Shown here in pieces: positions 58,765-64,000 of a stretch of DNA of 64,000 nucleotides. The notes beneath the pieces were generated by a model. It was not told the origin of the DNA. It did no database searches and worked only from the letters and a program-made list of their open reading frames with translations. This DNA is from Myotis daubentonii. Its lineage: Eukaryota > Chordata > Mammalia > Chiroptera > Vespertilionidae. The stretch covers positions 50,181,408 to 50,245,407 of the forward strand of contig NC_081848.1 in NCBI RefSeq assembly GCF_963259705.1, given 5' to 3'. The position numbers and the translations under genes are program-made. The stretch's first letter is position 1. Each line of letters starts with the position of its first letter.

Positions 58765-59160
58765 CATTCATTCTTTCCATTGAATCAATATTTATTGAAC
58801 ACCTACAAGTACCAGGTGCTATTCTCGGTGCTAGAGAGACAGCAATGGACAAAACAAATCTCCCTGTCTTCATGGAACTTACATACTAGTGGAGAGAAAA
58901 TGTCCAAATAAATAAGGGAAGTAATCAAGTGAGTACAGAAGGTCAGGTGGTGATTGGTGCTCTAAAGGAAAACAAGCAAGGAAGGGTGAGGAGTAACAGA
59001 GGTAAGGGCTCCCATTTTAAATAGGGTGGCAAGGTGGCATTTGAGCAAAGGCCTGAAGAGGCAAAGGAACAAGATGTGCAGATATCAAGGGGCAAGAGCA
59101 TTCCAGGTGGTGAGAACAGCAAGTGCAAATGTCCTGGGGCAGCAAAGTGGCTGATCTGAA
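58765..59160 (+). mobile_element. ancient dispersed repeat, long copy
   Basis: TTTATTGAACACCTACAAGT, GGTGCTAGAGAGACAGCAAT, TTCATGGAACTTACATACTA, GGCATTTGAGCAAAGGCCTG and GAGCATTCCAGGTGGTGAGAA make a recognisable common mammalian repeat, of which 20700 and 36475 are partial copies. The family label (L2/CR1-like) is uncertain. Confidence 0.7.
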
Positions 59161-59982
59161 TCTCCATATTTTTAGTGGAGCTCAAACACGAAAGCCTGAG
59201 ATCACTTTAGCATACTGTCAGCATCTTATACAGGAGTCAGTCCCTGAAAGAGTGAAGCTCGTTTAGGAAATTGCTTAAGAAGCAAGAGAACGGTAACTCA
59301 GACTCCTACACCAGGACTGTCTGCAGAGCCTTCAGCCCTGGGTTTCCGAGAGAGAGCTAAAGGTCCAAAGGGCTTGGATGAAGAAAGCAGTAATCAACTG
59401 CCCCTTCCCTGTGTTTATGGGAACACAGCCTAACCCCAAAGCAAGGTGCCTGCAGAAGAGGCTACAAGGCACCAGAACACACAGAACCTCTGACAAACGC
59501 CGAGGAAGGAAGGCTTAGCAAGGGATTCATTCTGAAAGCTCCGTACTCCTGCTTCACTTACAGTTTTAAACACCAACATCCCTTCCATCCTGCGTTATCT
59601 CACTCAAGCTTCCGAACAATCCCCGAGGTAGGAATTATACATCCCAATTTTATAGATAAGGAAAATGGGGTTCACAGAGGTTAAGAACTCACAGCTAGGA
59701 AGAAGCTACAAAGAGCTGGAACCGAAAAGCTGGCCTAATGACAAATTCTCTGATCTTCCCCCCAGAAAAGAGAGAAAGGCACGGCTGCCTCTAAGCAGAG
59801 GCTCCATGCCAGCTAGTGTTGTTGTTAATGTTGCTATTTTTATTATTGTCATTTAACTCACTCGTAGAACCACGCAGCTCATATAGCACTTTCACTCCCA
59901 TTCCCTCAATTTATCCTCAGTGACTATGGGATGGACAGGGCAAGGCAGGACCTGATGTCCCCACATGGCACATAAAACAAAA
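59161..59982. other. intronic sequence with an MIR piece
   Basis: 59600-59705 (CATCCCAATTTTATAGATAAG to CACAGAGGTTAAGAACTCAC) is a reverse MIR core. The rest is unrecognised. Confidence 0.55.
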
Positions 59983-60200
59983 AGCAGACTGACCAGTGTG
60001 GCTCAGTGGTTGAGTATTGACCTATGAACCATGGTTTAATTCCTGGTTGGAGCATATGCCTGGGTTGCAGGCTCGATCCCCAGTTGGGGGTATTCAGGTA
60101 GCAGCCAAACAATGATTCTCTCTCATCATTGATGTCTGTCTCTCTCTCCCTCTCCCTTCCTCTCTGAAAACAATACCGATATATTAAAAACAAAACAAAA
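59983..60200 (+). mobile_element. Ves SINE
   Basis: GACCAGTGTGGCTCAGTGGTT (A-box region), GGCTCGATCCCCAGTTGGGG (B-box region of the second part), CAATGATTCTCTCTCATCATT and TCTCTCTCCCTCTCCCTTCC, then an A-rich tail. AAACAAAAAGCAGA and AAACAAGCAAAAGA on the two sides are probable duplications. Confidence 0.93.
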
Positions 60201-61093
60201 AAACAAGCAAAAGACCAGGAAGTGGTAGACCTGAGACTGGAAACCGAGTCCTGTTATGTTTCATCCTTATTTTACATTTATTTGTATGACTCCCTGATGT
60301 CAGGGGTTAGGTCTGGTCCATCATTCCCACATGCCCTTGGCCCAGCCAGGCACTCTATAAATGCTTGTGAACTGAGCAGAGGCCTGATGTGAGATAAATG
60401 GTAGTTCAGTGCTGAGTGAGATGGTGCCAAGAGAAGCAGGCCCAAATGGAGCCTGCCCAGGACATGGCCGCAGCCACGCTCACGCAAGTCAGGCAGGACC
60501 GGTGCAAAGGATCCTTCAGTTCTCTGCTAAGTAAGGCCAGAGATGGCTCACTTCCTCCAGCAGCCAGTCTCAAGTGTCCCTCCTCTTCTCTTAAGAGCTT
60601 AGCTCAGGCTGCTCCCAGGGAACCCCTTTACTGGTCCGTCCTGTCCTATTCCCAAGGGGCTCTCCAGCTGGCACCAGACCCCTTCCCACAATGCCCTCCA
60701 CCCATGCAGAGTCCTGCAAACCAGAGGGTGCTATTGCTCTGCCAGCCTCAGCCCCCGTTGCCACACTCCTCATTGCCTCCAGCTATCTCCCTATTCACCC
60801 ATCTGATCCTCTCGAAGGGCAGAAAGATGGGCCCTTTCTTCCCAGAGGCAACCCTGGTTTCTGTGCCCAGGATCCATTCTCCTCCCTCCTCACAGGCCCT
60901 GCTCCATCCCTTGGCCTCAAGGGACTCAGGTACCTCCATCTCGGGCCAAGGGCCACAGGCACCTGCTCCTCAAACCCATTAAATCACCAGGGCTAAGGGA
61001 TGGCCACCTGGACTTCTTAAAAGTTCTCCAAGCAATTCTAACCTGCAGTCAGGGTCTCGAGAACAACTTTACTTTCAAACAAGGCAAATACAC
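60201..61093. other. intronic sequence, nothing recognised
   Basis: The 188-codon plus-strand frame at 60416-60982 is the longest in the window. It has low-complexity Ser/Pro/Ala composition and no family match; I do not call it a gene. Confidence 0.5.
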
Positions 61094-61107
61094 ACAATAC
61101 AATACAA
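61094..61107. repeat. left part of a split (ACAAT)n microsatellite
   Basis: ACAATACAATACAA; it continues in register at 61747 across the Helitron. Confidence 0.9.
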
Positions 61108-61746
61108 TCAACACTAATAAAAGAGAAAAATGGTAATTGGCGTACGAGCTACACTTTTCATTGGCTAATCAGGGCTATATGCAAATTAACTGCCAACTGA
61201 GATGGCAGTTAACTGCCAACAAGATGGTGGTTAATTTGCATATGTAGGCACAATGCAGGGAGGCGAAAGGGAAAGCAGGAAGAAGCCCCCTGCCACTGAC
61301 AGTGATCGGAAACCCAGTGGGGAGCTAAGAGCTGGGGGGCAGGGCAAAGGCGGCCCTGGGGCCACCTTTGCCCTGCCCCCCAGCCATGATCAGAGAATCA
61401 GGTGCCTTTTCCGCCCTGGCCAGTGATAGCAGGAAGTAGGGGTGGAGCCAGCGATGGGAGCTGGGCATGGTCGAAGCTGGCAGTCCCAGGAGCTAGGGGT
61501 CCCTTGCCTGGGCCTAAAGTGAAGCCCACGATCGTGGGGCCGCTGCAGCTGCGGGTCCCCGCTGCCTGGGCCGAACGCCTAGGCCAGAGGCGTCAGGCCT
61601 GGGCAAGGGGCCGATCCTGCGATTGGAGGGTGATGGGGGTCAACGCCTGAGGGCTCCCAGTATGTGAGAGGGGGCAGGCTGGGCTGAGGGACACTCCCCC
61701 CCCACACACACACCCAGTGCACGAATTTCGTGCACCGGGCCCCTAG
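61108..61746 (+). mobile_element. HeliBat Helitron, complete ends
   Basis: Begins TCAACACTAATAAAAGAG after A (61107). It carries ATTGGCGTACGAGC, TTCATTGGCTAATCAGGGC, a palindromic pair GCTGGGGGGCAGGGCAAAGG/CCTTTGCCCTGCCCC around 61330-61382, and the 3' hairpin GTGCACGAA/TTCGTGCAC (61717-61735). It ends GGGCCCCTAG with T following. At 639 bp it is non-autonomous, with no Rep/helicase frame. I recognise the interior as a HeliBat family typical of vesper bats. Confidence 0.95.
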
Positions 61747-61805
61747 TACAATATAATACAATACAATACAATACAATACAATACAATACAATACAATACA
61801 ATACA
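61747..61805. repeat. (ACAAT)n pentanucleotide microsatellite
   Basis: T, then ACAAT ATAAT and about nine further ACAAT units. Together with 61094-61107 it is the host site of the Helitron. Confidence 0.98.
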
Positions 61806-62784
61806 CCTGAGTAACACAGACCAGACTGTAATAGAAAAGAGCATGCTTCACCCATTATAAGGGTAACTATTGTTTCTTAAAAGTTTTGTTTCAATAGCAT
61901 GTGCATACAATTGGGTGTGAGTAGGCATGTCATCCTGGGTCATGATATACATATATATTTTGCTGTAGATTGTGGTTAATTTTTTTAATTGTTTTTTAAT
62001 TAAATGTCTGTCTGTATGTGTGTGTATGTAAAACTTTGCTTCAATTCCTGTCTTAGTTCCTGATTCTCTTTCACAGTTAAAATCCCTGACAGAAAAGTCC
62101 ACCTCCATGCCTGCTCTTCACCTTCACCTGGCTTCTACAGCTGCATGCCAAGTCTTGAAAGCTTCTTGCTGAGGTTTGCATGCTCTGCACCTTCCAAACC
62201 CACTGGACTCTTCCTAGACTCTGCGTCCTTCCACCTCTCTGTGGGTTCATTCAAACAGATGACTCTCATTCCTGAAATTCTCTGTCTGTGGAATATGTGT
62301 TCTCCAGTTCTCCTGCTGTGCCTTCCCTGTCTCTCACCAGTCGACCCTCTTCCTCCTGACTCCTACATGTCTTACACTCAGCATTCTCTCAACCTCTATT
62401 TTCTGGTCTTCTCTCTTCTCTTTGCCAACCCTCTCCTCCCAGTCAATGACTTCAATTACTCTGTGTACACAGCTCCAATTCCACGTCCACTGTGGATGTG
62501 GTTGGGGTAGAGGTCAGGGCTATTGATCTCATTACACTATGTTGGAGGGAAGAGAGGAAGGTTGGTAAGACAGAGCTTGGGGATCAGGCCTCAGTGGGAT
62601 GCAAAGAAGGCACACCTTACGGAGTGCACCTTCCAGAGCACTGATCACCATGAATCTCTCATCACGGAGGCAATGTCCCAGAGCAGGAGCCGCCACAGAG
62701 AGCCTTGAGAAAATGAGAACCCCGCGTAGAGGCTGACTCCTCTGCTCAAGGGTCAGCCGCAGAGCGAGGAGCTCGAACACTCAC
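61806..62784. other. end of the large intron, next to the exon donor
   Basis: A pyrimidine-rich block at 62100-62510 resembles L2 weakly. The GALNT18 donor GTGAGT is at 62784-62779. No other feature is seen. Confidence 0.5.
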
Positions 62785-62951
62785 CGTTGCTGCTGTTGTC
62801 GTCCACCAGGATGATCTCCTTGAGCAGGTGCGAAGGCGTGCGTTCCATGGCCGAGTGGATGGAGCGCAGAAGCACCGAGAGGGCTTCATTGACAAAGATG
62901 AACACGATGCTGACCTCGGGCAGGCTGGCAGGGAATGAGAGGTTGCGGCAC
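62785..62951 (-). CDS. GALNT18: GALNT18 exon: start of the GT-A catalytic domain
   Basis: This 167-nt exon starts after a TTTCCAG acceptor with one base finishing a codon. It then carries 55 complete codons from CRNLSFP to VDDNSSN, and ends with the G of the next Glu codon before a GTGAGT donor. It contains the first strand of the nucleotide-sugar fold (VSIVFIFVNEALSVLLRS) and the ILVDDNSS motif, which matches the ILVDDxS motif of all GALNTs. Most active GALNTs read FHNEAWS where this protein has FVNEALS, as expected of the GALNT8/9/17/18 subgroup. I recall human GALNT18 having Asp where this sequence has Ala in FPASLP; that would be a single substitution. Reading through the donor gives no extension of the family match, which fixes the exon end. 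Confidence 0.95.
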
Positions 62952-64000
62952 CTGGAAAGAAGGAGAACCAGGACCTTACACCTTTCAGGGAATCCTCGGG
63001 GGCACCCCAGGTGCTGGTCCACCCTATCTCATGGCTCCAGCTTTCCTGGAGGGCTCCGGAGTCCTGATTCTTCCCAGGTCTCTTTGATACAGTGAAGCCA
63101 ACCCCCAAGTGTGCAGCAGACCAGCTCACACCATTAAAACTGTTTGCCCCACAACAGGATCTGAATGCGTCAAAGACTAGCCCAGCTGAATAGCTGCGCC
63201 CTTAGCACCTAGTGCAAAGCCTGGACCCAGTAGGTGGTCACTGAGTATTTACTGGAAGAATGACTCAACATTTCTAAAACCAATGGGAGAGAAAATACAA
63301 CCAAAGGAAAGTCTCAGCGTTTCCAAAATGGCAGCCAGTGCCTAGGTGAGGCCAGACCTCAGATGCTCTGCCTCAGGAGGGAACCATGTCTCTTCCCAGG
63401 GCCTTCTGCTGCCGGAATCCACCCTGGCTCCTCCAGCAGGGATACTGCCTGGGCCTCCCTGCCCTTCCTTCATCACAGGGGTCCGGCCTTCAGAGCCAGG
63501 TTGAAGTCAGAGTCTCAACGTGAATGAAGGAGGGATGGAAGGACAAGTCTAGTCTCATTTCACAGATGAGGACACTTGGGCCCAGAGCGGCTGAGTCCCC
63601 GCCAGGAGTCAGCTGCCAAGAGAGAATATCTACGCTGGGCTTCTGATATCTACACCAGGGTTCTTTCTTGAAGAAGAAATAATTGTGGGAGAGACTGCCC
63701 TTCCCCCCTTGCTTCACTGAAACCCTGAAGCCATTTGGAGATCTTTTACCCAAAGGACATGAGGCAAATTCATGAAAGTCTGCACCCCATTCCCCGTGGG
63801 AAGAGGAACACGCAACCCTGAAATCAGACGCCATAAAGAGGCCAAACAACCAGAAGTGTCATGGTTGACAGACATGTCCAGTTCCTTCCCTGCAAGCATT
63901 GCCTTAGTGGGCAGGGAACCACCGCTGGTGCCCTTCTCCAGCTGAAACTAAACGCCGCCGTTCCAGAGGCACTGAGATCCCATCCTCGGGGGTTGAATGG
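62952..64000. other. upstream GALNT18 intron, partial
   Basis: The acceptor CTTCTTTCCAG abuts 62952. MIR-like wording (CATTTCACAGATGAGGACACTTGGGCCCAGAG) lies near 63557. The next upstream exon is beyond the window. Confidence 0.6.

Larger units (their letters stand above)
1..64000 (-). other. GALNT18: GALNT18 transcription unit, internal part
   Basis: Four exons on the minus strand encode consecutive pieces of one UDP-GalNAc:polypeptide N-acetylgalactosaminyltransferase-like protein. The order along the transcript is 62951 to 62785, 14909 to 14726, 13140 to 12943, 8753 to 8639. Splice phases agree at each of the three junctions (one base plus AG; TG plus G; AG plus G), so no exon is missing between them. 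I recognise GALNT18 rather than GALNT9 or GALNT17 from the stretch CRNLSFP...SLPEVSIVF with RSIHSAMER; this rests on memory of the family, not a search. The protein is normally about 600 residues, a type II membrane protein with a GT-A domain and a C-terminal ricin-like lectin domain. The N-terminal anchor and lectin domain are outside the window. Confidence 0.9.

Noticed and set aside
60416..60982. Longest open frame in the window (188 codons, plus strand)
   Set aside because: Low-complexity Ser/Pro/Ala composition, no recognised domain, no splice or promoter context; expected by chance in GC-rich intron.
61717..61805. Regular array considered as CRISPR-like
   Set aside because: A pure pentanucleotide microsatellite in a mammalian intron; no spacers.
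61579..61855. Frames with Cys-Ile-Val-Leu-Tyr repeats
   Set aside because: Translation of the ACAAT array and the Helitron 3' end on the minus strand.

Overview
The window is nuclear DNA of a bat, almost certainly a vesper bat (Vespertilionidae). The evidence is the repeat content: HeliBat-type Helitrons with intact TC...CTAG ends, tRNA-derived Ves SINEs, and several hAT miniature transposons with perfect 8-bp target-site duplications, including SPIN/URR1-like copies. Old mammalian repeats (MIR, L2, MaLR LTRs, MER20, Tigger, L1) form the background. The species cannot be resolved.

One protein-coding gene is supported. Its internal part runs right to left (minus strand) and is GALNT18, a polypeptide N-acetylgalactosaminyltransferase-like Golgi/ER glycosyltransferase of the divergent 'Y' subgroup (GALNT8/9/17/18). 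Four consecutive coding exons are present: 62785-62951, 14726-14909, 12943-13140 and 8639-8753. All have GT-AG borders and phases that join without gaps or stops, giving about 221 residues of the GT-A catalytic domain. The introns between them are 47,875, 1,585 and 4,189 bp. The 5' exons lie beyond 64000 and the 3' exons beyond position 1. No promoter, CpG island, poly(A) signal of a gene, functional RNA gene or second gene was recognised.

Layout: 1-8638 is downstream intron, with a T-rich antisense L1 block (about 840-4100), an LTR and an hAT element. 8639-14909 is the exon cluster. 14910-62784 is one large intron made mainly of repeats: MaLR LTRs; hAT elements at 19948, 21754, 24399, 45727, 51373 and 53438; an L1/Ves/Helitron nest at 29368-31296; a truncated U2 snRNA retropseudogene at 43368; and a HeliBat at 61108. 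62952-64000 is the start of the upstream intron.

No undescribed multi-gene system is visible. The most unusual signals are: (1) a ~120-bp patchwork insertion at 20748-20868 built from three nearby segments (one direct, two inverted), which looks like a template-switching repair scar inside an ancient repeat; (2) a HeliBat inserted in register between A and T of an ACAAT microsatellite; (3) a near-perfect ~100-bp-arm foldback hAT element; (4) a tailless U2 retropseudogene with a clean target-site duplication.
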